Shown here one piece after another: positions 27,494-41,038 of a stretch of 64,000 bases of DNA. The DNA is from Leptasterias polaris (Eukaryota; Echinodermata; Asteroidea; Forcipulatida; Asteriidae). The DNA lies in contig JAZGTN010000009.1 of NCBI GenBank assembly GCA_037783415.1, positions 12,586,001-12,650,000 of the forward strand, given 5' to 3'. The position numbers were made by a program, and so were the translations under genes. The notes below the pieces were generated by a model. The model did not search any database. It worked only from the letters and a program-made list of their open reading frames with translations, and was not told where the DNA came from. Within the stretch, counting starts at the first letter, position 1; every line of letters begins with the position of its first letter.

Positions 27494-30400
27494 TTGCCTC
27501 AAATTGAAACCACAGAGACTCTGTTGAATATAAAAGATGGTCGCCAAGTTACATGTGCTTGGGATAAGGGGTTTGGACCACAGGTGCATTTTAATCTTGT
27601 TTTTGAGGGACCAGAAATTCATTTTAATCTGGATTATGAGGCATCGTTATATCGAAAATCAGGCAATATCTTAAAAGGTTGCGAACGTAGACGACTCAAA
27701 CCAACAATTTTCTGCTCCTCGCACTCCGTTTCACCTATAAACCAAATTTCATGTCATTTGGAAACAACATTTATTTCGGCCGATTTTGGGAAAAACGACA
27801 AGGGGGTAGTCCAGTCATTTTTTCAGCCTCGAAAACTTTTCCTCTCCGATTTGCCTCAAATTGAAACCACAGAGACTCTGTTGAATATAAAAGATGGTCG
27901 CCAAGTTACATGTGCTTGGGATAAGGGGTTTGGACCACAGGTGCATTTTAATCTTGATTTTGAGGGACCAGAAATTCATTTTAATCTGGATTATGAGGCA
28001 TCGTTATATCGAAAATCAGGCAATATCTTTAAAAGTTGCCAACGTAGACAACTCAAACCAAGAATTGTCTGCTCCTCGCACTCCGTTTCACCTATAAACC
28101 GAATTTCAGGTCATTTGGAAACAACATTTATTTCGGCCGATTTTGGGAAAAACTACAAGGGGGTAGTCCAGTCATTTTTTCAGCCTCGAAAACTTTTCCT
28201 CTCCGATTTTCCTCAAATTGAAACCACAGAGACTCTGTTGAATATAAAAGATGGTCGCCAAGTTACATGTGCTTGGGATAAGGGGTTTGGACCACAGGTG
28301 CATTTTAATCTTGATTTTGAGGGACCAGAAATTCATTTTAATCTGGATTATGAGGCATCGTTATATCGAAAATAAGGCAATATCTTAAAAGGTTGCGAAC
28401 GTAGACGACTCAAACCAACAATGTTCTGCTCCTCGCACTCCGTTCTACCTATATACTAAATTTCAGGCGATTTGGAAAAAAAAACATTTCGGCCGATTTT
28501 GGAAAAAACGACAAAGGGGTAGTCCAGTCATTTTTTCAGCCTCGAAAACTTTTCCTCTCCGATTTGCCTCAAATTGAAACCACAGAGGCTCTGTTGAATA
28601 TAAAAGATGGTCGCCAAGTTACATGTGCTTGGGATAAGGGGTTTGGACCACAGGTGCATTTTAATCTTGATTTTGAGGGACCAGAAATTCATTTTAATCT
28701 GGATTATGAGGCATCGTTATATCGAAAATCAGGCAATATCTTAAAAGGTTGCGAACGTAGACGACTCAAACCAACAATTTTCTGCTCCTCGCACTCCGTT
28801 CTACCTATATACTAAATTTCAGGCGATTTGGAAAGAAAAACATTTCGGCCGATTTTGGAAAAAACGACAAGGGGGTAGTCCAGTCATTTTTTCAGCCTCG
28901 AAAACTTTTCCTCTCCGATTTGCCTCAAATTGAAACCACAGAGACTCTGTTGAATATAAAAGATGGTCGCCAAGTTACATGTGCTTGGGATAAGGGGTTT
29001 GGACCACAGGTGCATTTTAATCTTGATTTTGAGGGACCAGAAATTCATTTTAATCTGGATTATGAGGCATCGTTATATCGAAAATAAGGCAATATCTTAA
29101 AAGGTTGCCAACGTAGACGACTCAAACCAACAATTTTCTGCTCCTCGCACTCCGTTCTACCTATATACTAAATTTCAGGCGATTTGGAAAGAAAAACATT
29201 TCAGCCGATTTTGGAAAAAACGACAAGTAGTCCAGTCATTTTTTCAGCCTCGAAAACTTTTCCTCTCCGATTTGCCTCAAATTGAAACCACAGAGGCTCT
29301 GTTGAATATAAAAGATGGTCGCCAAGTTACATGTGCTTGGGATAAGGGGTTTGGACCACAGGTGCATTTTAATCTTGATTTTGAGGGACCAGAAATTCAT
29401 TTTAATCTGGATTATGAGGCATCGTTATATCGAAAATCAGGCAATATCTTAAAAGGTTGCGAACGTAGACGACTCAAACCAACAATTTTCTGCTCCTCGC
29501 ACTCCGTTCTACCTATATACTAAATTTCAGGCGAACTGGAAAGAAAAACATTTCGGCCGATTTTGGAAAAAACGACAAGGGGGTAGTCCAGTCATATTTT
29601 CAGCCTCGAAAACTTTTCCTCTCCGATTTGCCTCAAATTGAAACCACAGAGACTCTGTTGAATATAAAAGATGGTCGCCAAGTTACATGTGCTTGGGATA
29701 AGGGGTTTGGACCACAGGTGCATTTTAATCTTGATTTTGAGGGACCAGAAATTCATTTTAATCTGGATTATGAGGCATCGTTATATCGAAAATCAGGCAA
29801 TATCTTAAAAGGTTGCGAACGTAGACGACTCAAACCAACAATTTTCTGCTCCTCGCACTCCGTTTCACCTATAAACCAAATTTCATGTCATTTGGAAACA
29901 ACATTTATTTCGGCCGATTTTGGGAAAAACGACAAGGGGGTAGTCCAGTCATTTTTTCAGCCTCGAAAACTTTTCCTCTCCGATTTGCCTCAAATTGAAA
30001 CCACAGAGACTCTGTTGAATATAAAAGATGGTCGCCAAGTTACATGTGCTTGGGATAAGGGGTTTGGACCACAGGTGCATTTTAATCTTGATTTTGAGGG
30101 ACCAGAAATTCATTTTAATCTGGATTATGAGGCATCGTTATATCGAAAATCAGGCAATATCTTTAAAAGTTGCCAACGTAGACAACTCAAACCAAGAATT
30201 GTCTGCTCCTCGCACTCCGTTTCACCTATAAACCGAATTTCAGGTCATTTGGAAACAACATTTATTTCGGCCGATTTTGGGAAAAACTACAAGGGGGTAG
30301 TCCAGTCATTTTTTCAGCCTCGAAAACTTTTCCTCTCCGATTTTCCTCAAATTGAAACCACAGAGACTCTGTTGAATATAAAAGATGGTCGCCAAGTTAC

Positions 30401-33400
30401 ATGTGCTTGGGATAAGGGGTTTGGACCACAGGTGCATTTTAATCTTGATTTTGAGGGACCAGAAATTCATTTTAATCTGGATTATGAGGCATCGTTATAT
30501 CGAAAATCAGGCAATATCTTTAAAAGTTGCCAACGTAGACAACTCAAACCAACAATTTTCTGCTCCTCGCACTCCGTTCTACCTATATACTAAATTTCAG
30601 GCGATTTGGAAAGAAAAACATTTCAGCCGATTTTGGAAAAAACGACAAGTAGTCCAGTCATTTTTTCAGCCTCGAAAACTTTTCCTCTCCGATTTGCCTC
30701 AAATTGAAACCACAGAGGCTCTGTTGAATATAAAAGATGGTCGCCAAGTTACATGTGCTTGGGATAAGGGGTTTGGACCACAGGTGCATTTTAATCTTGA
30801 TTTTGAGGGACCAGAAATTCATTTTAATCTGGATTATGAGGCATCGTTATATCGAAAATCAGGCAATATCTTAAAAGGTTGCGAACGTAGACGACTCAAA
30901 CCAACAATTTTCTGCTCCTCGCACTCCGTTCTACCTATATACTAAATTTCAGGCGAACTGGAAAGAAAAACATTTCGGCCGATTTTGGAAAAAACGACAA
31001 GGGGGTAGTCCAGTCATTTTTTCAGCCTCGAAAACTTTTCCTCTCCGATTTGCCTCAAATTGAAACCACAGAGACTCTGTTGAATATAAAAGATGGTCGC
31101 CAAGTTTCATGTGCTTGGGATAAGGGGTTTGGACCACAGGTGCATTTTAATCTTGATTTTGAGGGACCAGAAATTCATTTTAATCTGGATTATGAGGCAT
31201 CGTTATATCGAAAATCAGGCAATATCTTTAAAAGTTGCCAACGTAGACAACTCAAACCAAGAATTGTCTGCTCCTCGCACTCCGTTTCACCTATAAACCA
31301 AATTTCAGGTCATTTGGAAACAACATTTATTTCGGCCGATTTTGGGAAAAACGACAAGGGGGTAGTCCAGTCATTTTTTCAGCCTCGAAAACTTTTCCTC
31401 TCCGATTTGCCTCAAATTGAAACCACAGAGACTCTGAATATAAAAGATGGTCGCCAAGTTACATGTGCTTGGGATAAGGGGTTTGGACCACAGGTGCATT
31501 TTAATCTTGATTTTGAGGGACCAGAAATTCATTTTAATCTGGATCATGAGGCATCGTTATATCGAAAATCAGGCAATATCTTAAAAGGTTGCGAACGTAG
31601 ACGACTCAAACCAACAATTTTCTGCTCCTCGCACTCCGTTTCACCTATAAACCAAATTTCATGTCATTTGGAAACAACATTTATTTCGGCCGATTTTGGG
31701 AAAAACGACAAGGGGGTAGTCCAGTCATTTTTTCAGCCTCGAAAACTTTTCCTCTCCGATTTGCCTCAAATTGAAACCACAGAGACTCTGTTGAATATAA
31801 AAGATGGTCGCCAAGTTACATGTGCTTGGGATAAGGGGTTTGGACCACAGGTGCATTTTAATCTTGATTTTGAGGGACCAGAAATTCATTTTAATCTGGA
31901 TCATGAGGCATCGTTATATCGAAAATCAGGCAATATCTTAAAAGGTTGCGAACGTAGACGACTCAAACCAACAATTTTCTGCTCCTCGCACTCCGTTCTA
32001 CCTATATACTAAATTTCAGGCGATTTGGAAAGAAAAACATTTCGGCCGATTTTTGAAAAAAACGACAAGGGGGTAGTCCAGTCATTTTTTCAGCCTCGAA
32101 AACGTTTCCTCTCCGATTTGCCTCAAATTGAAACCACAGAGACTCTGTTGAATATAAAAGATGGTCTCCAAGTTACATGTGCTTGGGATAAGGGGTTTGG
32201 ACCACAGGTGCATTTTAATCTTGATTTTGAGGGACCAGAAATTCATTTTAATCTGGATTATGAGGCATCGTTATATCGAAAATCAGGCAATATCTTTAAA
32301 AGTTGCCAACGTAGACAACTCAAACCAAGAATTGTCTGCTCCTCGCACTCCGTTTCACCTATAAACCGAATTTCAGGTCATTTGGAAACAACATTTATTT
32401 CGGCCGATTTTGGGAAAAACTACAAGGGGGTAGTCCAGTCATTTTTTCAGCCTCGAAAACTTTTCCTCTCCGATTTTCCTCAAATTGAAACCACAGAGAC
32501 TCTGTTGAATATAAAAGATGGTCGCCAAGTTACATGTGCTTGGGATAAGGGGTTTGGACCACAGGTGCATTTTAATCTTGATTTTGAGGGACCAGAAATT
32601 CATTTTAATCTGGATTATGAGGCATCGTTATATCGAAAATCAGGCAATATCTTTAAAAGTTGCCAACGTAGACAACTCAAACCAACAATTTTCTGCTCCT
32701 CGCACTCCGTTCTACCTATATACTAAATTTCAGGCGATTTGGAAAGAAAAACATTTCAGCCGATTTTGGAAAAAACGACAAGTAGTCCAGTCATTTTTTC
32801 AGCCTCGAAAACTTTTCCTCTCCGATTTGCCTCAAATTGAAACCACAGAGGCTCTGTTGAATATAAAAGATGGTCGCCAAGTTACATGTGCTTGGGATAA
32901 GGGGTTTGGACCACAGGTGCATTTTAATCTTGATTTTGAGGGACCAGAAATTCATTTTAATCTGGATTATGAGGCATCGTTATATCGAAAATCAGGCAAT
33001 ATCTTAAAAGGTTGCGAACGTAGACGACTCAAACCAACAATTTTCTGCTCCTCGCACTCCGTTCTACCTATATACTAAATTTCAGGCGAACTGGAAAGAA
33101 AAACATTTCGGCCGATTTTGGAAAAAACGACAAGGGGGTAGTCCAGTCATTTTTTCAGCCTCGAAAACTTTTCCTCTCCGATTTGCCTCAAATTGAAACC
33201 ACAGAGACTCTGTTGAATATAAAAGATGGTCGCCAAGTTTCATGTGCTTGGGATAAGGGGTTTGGACCACAGGTGCATTTTAATCTTGATTTTGAGGGAC
33301 CAGAAATTCATTTTAATCTGGATTATGAGGCATCGTTATATCGAAAATCAGGCAATATCTTTAAAAGTTGCCAACGTAGACAACTCAAACCAAGAATTGT

Positions 33401-34860
33401 CTGCTCCTCGCACTCCGTTTCACCTATAAACCAAATTTCAGGTCATTTGGAAACAACATTTATTTCGGCCGATTTTGGGAAAAACGACAAGGGGGTAGTC
33501 CAGTCATTTTTTCAGCCTCGAAAACTTTTCCTCTCCGATTTGCCTCAAATTGAAACCACAGAGACTCTGAATATAAAAGATGGTCGCCAAGTTACATGTG
33601 CTTGGGATAAGGGGTTTGGACCACAGGTGCATTTTAATCTTGATTTTGAGGGACCAGAAATTCATTTTAATCTGGATCATGAGGCATCGTTATATCGAAA
33701 ATCAGGCAATATCTTAAAAGGTTGCGAACGTAGACGACTCAAACCAACAATTTTCTGCTCCTCGCACTCCGTTTCACCTATAAACCAAATTTCATGTCAT
33801 TTGGAAACAACATTTATTTCGGCCGATTTTGGGAAAAACGACAAGGGGGTAGTCCAGTCATTTTTTCAGCCTCGAAAACTTTTCCTCTCCGATTTGCCTC
33901 AAATTGAAACCACAGAGACTCTGTTGAATATAAAAGATGGTCGCCAAGTTACATGTGCTTGGGATAAGGGGTTTGGACCACAGGTGCATTTTAATCTTGA
34001 TTTTGAGGGACCAGAAATTCATTTTAATCTGGATCATGAGGCATCGTTATATCGAAAATCAGGCAATATCTTAAAAGGTTGCGAACGTAGACGACTCAAA
34101 CCAACAATTTTCTGCTCCTCGCACTCCGTTCTACCTATATACTAAATTTCAGGCGATTTGGAAAGAAAAACATTTCGGCCGATTTTTGAAAAAAACGACA
34201 AGGGGGTAGTCCAGTCATTTTTTCAGCCTCGAAAACGTTTCCTCTCCGATTTGCCTCAAATTGAAACCACAGAGACTCTGTTGAATATAAAAGATGGTCT
34301 CCAAGTTACATGTGCTTGGGATAAGGGGTTTGGACCACAGGTGCATTTTAATCTTGATTTTGAGGGACCAGAAATTCATTTTAATCTGGATTATGAGGCA
34401 TCGTTATATCGAAAATCAGGCAATATCTTTAAAAGTTGCCAACGTAGACAACTCAAACCAAGAATTGTCTGCTCCTCGCACTCCGTTTCACCTATAAACC
34501 AAATTTCAGGTCATTTGGAAACAACATTTATTTCGGCCGATTTTGGGAAAAACTACAAGGGGGTAGTCCAGTCATTTTTTCAGCCTCGAAAACTTTTCCT
34601 CTCCGATTTGCCTCAAATTGAAACCACAGAGGCTCTGTTGAATATAAAAGATGGTCGCCAAGTTACATGTGCTTGGGATAAGGGGTTTGGACCACAGGTG
34701 CATTTTAATCTTGATTTTGAGGGACCAGAAATTCATTTTAATCTGGATTATGAGGCATCGTTATATCGAAAATCAGGCAATATCTTTAAAAGTTGCCAAC
34801 GTAGACGACTCAAACCAACAATTTTCTGCTCCTCGCACTCCGTTCTACCTATATACTAAA
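27494..34860 (+). repeat. higher-order repeat, 2133-bp (6-unit) block, about 3.5 copies
   Basis: Rare variants recur at 2133-2134 bp. CGATTTTTGAAAAAAACG occurs near 32047 and 34180. AAAACGTTTCCTC occurs near 32100 and 34233. GATGGTCTCCAAG occurs near 32160 and 34293. GGCGAACTGGAAAG occurs near 30952 and 33085. CAAGTAGTCC occurs near 30647 and 32780. The first two blocks start at 27494 and 29628. This part is rich in 357-bp type B and C units. Confidence 0.85.
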
Positions 34861-34963
34861 TTTCAGGCGATTTGGAAAGAAAAACATTTCGGCCGATTTT
34901 GGAAAAAACGACAAGGGGGTAGTCCAGTCATTTTTTCAGCCTCGAAAACTTTTCCTCTCCGAT

Positions 34964-36640
34964 TTGCCTCAAATTGAAACCACAGAGACTCTGTTGAATA
35001 TAAAAGATGGTCGCCAAGTTTCATGTGCTTGGGATAAGGGGTTTGGACCACAGGTGCATTTTAATCTTGATTTTGAGGGACCAGAAATTCATTTTAATCT
35101 GGATTATGAGGCATCGTTATATCGAAAATCAGGCAATATCTTTAAAAGTTGCCAACGTAGACAACTCAAACCAAGAATTGTCTGCTCCTCGCACTCCGTT
35201 TCACCTATAAACCAAATTTCAGGTCATTTGGAAACAACATTTATTTCGGCCGATTTTGGGAAAAAATACAAGGGGGTAGTCCAGTCATTTTTTCAGCCTC
35301 GAAAACTTTTCCTCTCCGATTTGCCTCAAATTGAAACCACAGAGACTCTGTTGAATATAAAAGATGGTCGCCAAGTTACATGTGCTTGGGATAAGGGGTT
35401 TGGACCACAGGTGCATTTTAATCTTGATTTTGAGGGACCAGAAATTCATTTTAATCTGGATTATGAGGCATCGTTATATCGAAAATCAGGCAATATCTTT
35501 AAAAGTTGCCAACGTAGACAACTCAAACCAAGAATTGTCTGCTCCTCGCACTCCGTTTCACCTATAAACCAAATTTCAGGTCATTTGGAAACAACATTTA
35601 TTTCGGCCGATTTTGGGAAAAACGACAAGGGGGTAGTCCAGTCATTTTTTCAGCCTCGAAAACTTTTCCTCTCCGATTTGCCTCAAATTGAAACCACAGA
35701 GACTCTGAATATAAAAGATGGTCGCCAAGTTACATGTGCTTGGGATAAGGGGTTTGGACCACAGGTGCATTTTAATCTTGATTTTGAGGGACCAGAAATT
35801 CATTTTAATCTGGATCATGAGGCATCGTTATATCGAAAATCAGGCAATATCTTAAAAGGTTGCGAACGTAGACGACTCAAACCAACAATTTTCTGCTCCT
35901 CGCACTCCGTTTCACCTATAAACCAAATTTCATGTCATTTGGAAACAACATTTATTTCGGCCGATTTTGGGAAAAAATACAAGGGGGTAGTCCAGTCATT
36001 TTTTCAGCCTCGAAAACTTTTCCTCTCCGATTTGCCTCAAATTGAAACCACAGAGACTCTGTTGAATATAAAAGATGGTCGCCAAGTTACATGTGCTTGG
36101 GATAAGGGGTTTGGACCACAGGTGCATTTTAATCTTGATTTTGAGGGACCAGAAATTCATTTTAATCTGGATTATGAGGCATCGTTATATCGAAAATCAG
36201 GCAATATCTTTAAAAGTTGCCAACGTAGACAACTCAAACCAAGAATTGTCTGCTCCTCGCACTCCGTTTCACCTATAAACCAAATTTCAGGTCATTTGGA
36301 AACAACATTTATTTCGGCCGATTTTGGGAAAAACGACAAGGGGGTAGTCCAGTCATTTTTTCAGCCTCGAAAACTTTTCCTCTCCGATTTGCCTCAAATT
36401 GAAACCACAGAGGCTCTGTTGAATATAAAAGATGGTCGCCAAGTTACATGTGCTTGGGATAAGGGGTTTGGACCACAGGTGCATTTTAATCTTGATTTTG
36501 AGGGACCAGAAATTCATTTTAATCTGGATCATGAGGCATCGTTATATCGAAAATCAGGCAATATCTTAAAAGGTTGCGAACGTAGACGACTCAAACCAAC
36601 AATTTTCTGCTCCTCGCACTCCGTTCTACCTATATACTAA
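34964..36640 (+). other. 558-codon methionine-free open frame across five satellite units
   Basis: The frame opens at a TTG and stays open through four full 357-bp units plus part of a fifth, closing at the TAA of TATATACTAA in a type A unit. It has no internal methionine codon. The 119-residue period contains IETTETLLNIKDG, HFNLDFEGPEI, HFNLDYEASLY, FKSCQRRQLKP and FISADFGK. I recognise no domain. The same frame is open over 320 codons at 31050-32012 and 33183-34145. With no ATG, no upstream exon and dense repetition, I do not call a gene. It is listed because the 119-codon phase is real and could matter if the array is transcribed and spliced. Confidence 0.4.
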
Positions 36641-39600
36641 ATTTCAGGCGATTTGGAAAGAAAAACATTTCGGCCGATTTTGGAAAAAACGACAAGGGGG
36701 GTAGTCCAGTCATTTTTTCAGCCTCGAAAACGTTTCCTCTCCGATTTGCCTCAAATTGAAACCACAGAGACTCTGTTGAATATAAAAGATGGTCTCCAAG
36801 TTACATGTGCTTGGGATAAGGGGTTTGGACCACAGGTGCATTTTAATCTTGATTTTGAGGGACCAGAAATTCATTTTAATCTGGATTATGAGGCATCGTT
36901 ATATCGAAAATCAGGCAATATCTTTAAAAGTTGCCAACGTAGACAACTCAAACCAAGAATTGTCTGCTCCTCGCACTCCGTTTCACCTATAAACCAAATT
37001 TCAGGTCATTTGGAAACAACATTTATTTCGGCCGATTTTGGGAAAAAATACAAGGGGGTAGTCCAGTCATTTTTTCAGCCTCGAAAACTTTTCCTCTCCG
37101 ATTTGCCTCAAATTGAAACCACAGAGACTCTGTTGAATATAAAAGATGGTCGCCAAGTTACATGTGCTTGGGATAAGGGGTTTGGACCACAGGTGCATTT
37201 TAATCTTGATTTTGAGGGACCAGAAATTCATTTTAATCTGGATTATGAGGCATCGTTATATCGAAAATAAGGCAATATCTTAAAAGGTTGCGAACGTAGA
37301 CGACTCAAACCAACAATTTTCTGCTCCTCGCACTCCGTTCTACCTATATACTAAATTTCAGGCGATTTGGAAAGAAAAACATTTCGGCCGATTTTGGAAA
37401 AAACGACAAGGGGGTAGTCCAGTCATTTTTTCAGCCTCGAAAACTTTTCCTCTCCGATTTGCCTCAAATTGAAACCACAGAGACTCTGAATATAAAAGAT
37501 GGTCGCCAAGTTACATGTGCTTGGGATAAGGGGTTTGGACCACAGGTGCATTTTAATCTTGATTTTGAGGGACCAGAAATTCATTTTAATCTGGATCATG
37601 AGGCATCGTTATATCGAAAATCAGGCAATATCTTAAAAGGTTGCGAACGTAGACGACTCAAACCAACAATTTTCTGCTCCTCGCACTCCGTTTCACCTAT
37701 AAACCAAATTTCATGTCATTTGGAAACAACATTTATTTCGGCCGATTTTGGGAAAAACGACAAGGGGGTAGTCCAGTCATTTTTTCAGCCTCGAAAACTT
37801 TTCCTCTCCGATTTGCCTCAAATTGAAACCACAGAGACTCTGTTGAATATAAAAGATGGTCGCCAAGTTACATGTGCTTGGGATAAGGGGTTTGGACCAC
37901 AGGTGCATTTTAATCTTGATTTTGAGGGACCAGAAATTCATTTTAATCTGGATCATGAGGCATCGTTATATCGAAAATCAGGCAATATCTTAAAAGGTTG
38001 CGAACGTAGACGACTCAAACCAACAATTTTCTGCTCCTCGCACTCCGTTCTACCTATATACTAAATTTCAGGCGATTTGGAAAGAAAAACATTTCGGCCG
38101 ATTTTGGAAAAAACGACAAGGGGGTAGTCCAGTCATTTTTTCAGCCTCGAAAACTTTTCCTCTCCGATTTGCCTCAAATTGAAACCACAGAGACTCTGTT
38201 GAATATAAAAGATGGTCGCCAAGTTACATGTGCTTGGGATAAGGGGTTTGGACCACAGGTGCATTTTAATCTTGATTTTGAGGGACCAGAAATTCATTTT
38301 AATCTGGATTATGAGGCATCGTTATATCGAAAATCAGGCAATATCTTTAAAAGTTGCCAACGTAGACAACTCAAACCAAGAATTGTCTGCTCCTCGCACT
38401 CCGTTTCACCTATAAACCAAATTTCAGGTCATTTGGAAACAACATTTATTTCGGCCGATTTTGGGAAAAACTACAAGGGGGTAGTCCAGTCATTTTTTCA
38501 GCCTCGAAAACCTTTCCTCTCCGATTTGCCTCAAATTGAAACCACAGAGACTCTGTTGAATATAAAAGATGGTCGCCAAGTTACATGTGCTTGGGATAAG
38601 GGGTTTGGACCACAGGTGCATTTTAATCTTGATTTTGAGGGACCAGAAATTCATTTTAATCTGGATTATGAGGCATCGTTATATCGAAAATCAGGCAATA
38701 TCTTTAAAAGTTGCCAACGTAGACAACTCAAACCAACAATTTTCTGCTCCTCGCACTCCGTTCTACCTATATACTAAATTTCAGGCGATTTGGTAAGAAA
38801 AACATTTCGGCCGATTTTGGAAAAAACGACAAGGGGGTAGTCCAGTCATTTTTTCAGCCTCGAAAACTTTTCCTCTCCGATTTGCCTCAAATTGAAACCA
38901 CAGAGACTCTGTTGAATATAAAAGATGGTCGCCAAGTTACATGTGCTTGGGATAAGGGGTTTGGACCACAGGTGCATTTTAATCTTGATTTTGAGGGACC
39001 AGAAATTCATTTTAATCTGGATTATGAGGCATCGTTATATCGAAAATCAGGCAATATCTTAAAAGGTTGCGAACGTAGACGACTCAAACCAAAAATGTTC
39101 TGCTCCTCGCACTCCGTTTCACCTATAAACCAAATTTCATGTCATTTGGAAACAACATTTATTTCGGCCGATTTTGGGAAAAACGACAAGGGGGTAGTCC
39201 AGTCATTTTTTCAGCCTCGAAAACTTTTCCTCTCCGATTTGCCTTAAATTGAAACCACAGAGACTCTGTTGAATATAAAAGATGGTCGCCAAGTTACATG
39301 TGCTTGGGATAAGGGGTTTGGACCACAGGTGCATTTTAATCTTGATTTTGAGGGACCAGAAATTCATTTTAATCTGGATCATGAGGCATCGTTATATCGA
39401 AAATCAGGCAATATCTTAAAAGGTTGCGAACGTAGACGACTCAAACCAACAATTTTCTGCTCCTCGCACTCCGTTCTACCTATATACTAAATTTCAGGCG
39501 ATTTGGAAAGAAAAACATTTCGGCCGATTTTGGAAAAAACGACAAGGGGGTAGTCCAGTCATTTTTTCAGCCTCGAAAACTTTTCCTCTCCGATTTGCCT

Positions 39601-40892
39601 CAAATTGAAACCACAGAGACTCTGTTGAATATAAAAGATGGTCGCCAAGTTACATGTGCTTGGGATAAGGGGTTTGGACCACAGGTGCATTTTAATCTTG
39701 ATTTTGAGGGACCAGAAATTCATTTTAATCTGGATTATGAGGCATCGTTATATCGAAAATCAGGCAATATCTTTAAAAGTTGCCAACGTAGACAACTCAA
39801 ACCAAGAATTGTCTGCTCCTCGCACTCCGTTTCACCTATAAACCAAATTTCAGGTCATTTGGAAACAACATTTATTTCGGCCGATTTTGGGAAAAACTAC
39901 AAGGGGGTAGTCCAGTCATTTTTTCAGCCTCGAAAACTTTTCCTCTCCGATTTGCCTCAAATTGAAACCACAGAGACTCTGTTGAATATAAAAGATGGTC
40001 GCCAAGTTACATGTGCTTGGGATAAGGGGTTTGGACCACAGGTGCATTTTAATCTTGATTTTGAGGGACCAGAAATTCATTTTAATCTGGATTATGAGGC
40101 ATCGTTATATCGAAAATAAGGCAATATCTTTAAAAGTTGCCAACGTAGACAACTCAAACCAACAATTTTCTGCTCCTCGCACTCCGTTCTACCTATACAC
40201 TAAATTTCAGGCGATTTGGTAAGAAAAACATTTCGGCCGATTTTGGAAAAAACGACAAGGGGGTAGGTAGTCCAGTCATTTTTTCAGCCTCGAAAACTTT
40301 TCCTCTCCGATTTGCCTCAAATTGAAACCACAGAGACTCTGTTGAATATAAAAGATGGTCGCCAAGTTACATGTGCTTGGGATAAGGGGTTTGGACCACA
40401 GGTGCATTTTAATCTTGATTTTGAGGGACCAGAAATTCATTTTAATCTGGATTATGAGGCATCGTTATATCGAAAATCAGGCAATATCTTTAAAAGTTGC
40501 CAACGTAGACAACTCAAACCAAGAATTGTCTGCTCCTCGCACTCCGTTTCACCTATAAACCAAATTTCAGGTCATTTGGAAACAACATTTATTTCGGCCG
40601 ATTTTGGGAAAAACTACAAGGGGGTAGTCCAGTCATTTTTTCAGCCTCGAAAACTTTTCCTCTCCGATTTGCCTCAAATTGAAACCACAGAGACTCTGTT
40701 GAATATAAAAGATGGTCGCCAAGTTACATGTGCTTGGGATAAGGGGTTTGGACCACAGGTGCATTTTAATCTTGATTTTGAGGGACCAGAAATTCATTTT
40801 AATCTGGATTATGAGGCATCGTTATATCGAAAATCAGGCAATATCTTTAAAAGTTGCCAACGTAGACAACTCAAACCAACAATTTTCTGCTC

Positions 40893-41038
40893 AAAATCGG
40901 CCGAAATAAATGTTGTTTCCAAATGACATGAAATTTGGTTTATAGGTGAAACGGAGTGCGAGGAGCAGAAAATTGTTGGTTTGAGTCGTCTACGTTCGCA
41001 ACCTTTTAAGATATTGCCTGATTTTCGATATAACGATG
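40893..41038 (-). repeat. single inverted satellite fragment
   Basis: Every other unit runs plus-ward, but here about 146 bp is the reverse complement of a type B segment, from AAAATCGGCCGAAATAAATG through ACGGAGTGCGAGGAGCAG to ATATAACGATG. It interrupts a type C-derived unit at TTTCTGCTC and is followed by CAGTCATTTTTTCAG of the next unit. Together with the upstream plus-strand copy (about 40815-40892) it forms stem arms of roughly 78 bp around a loop of about 68 bp. Confidence 0.92.
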
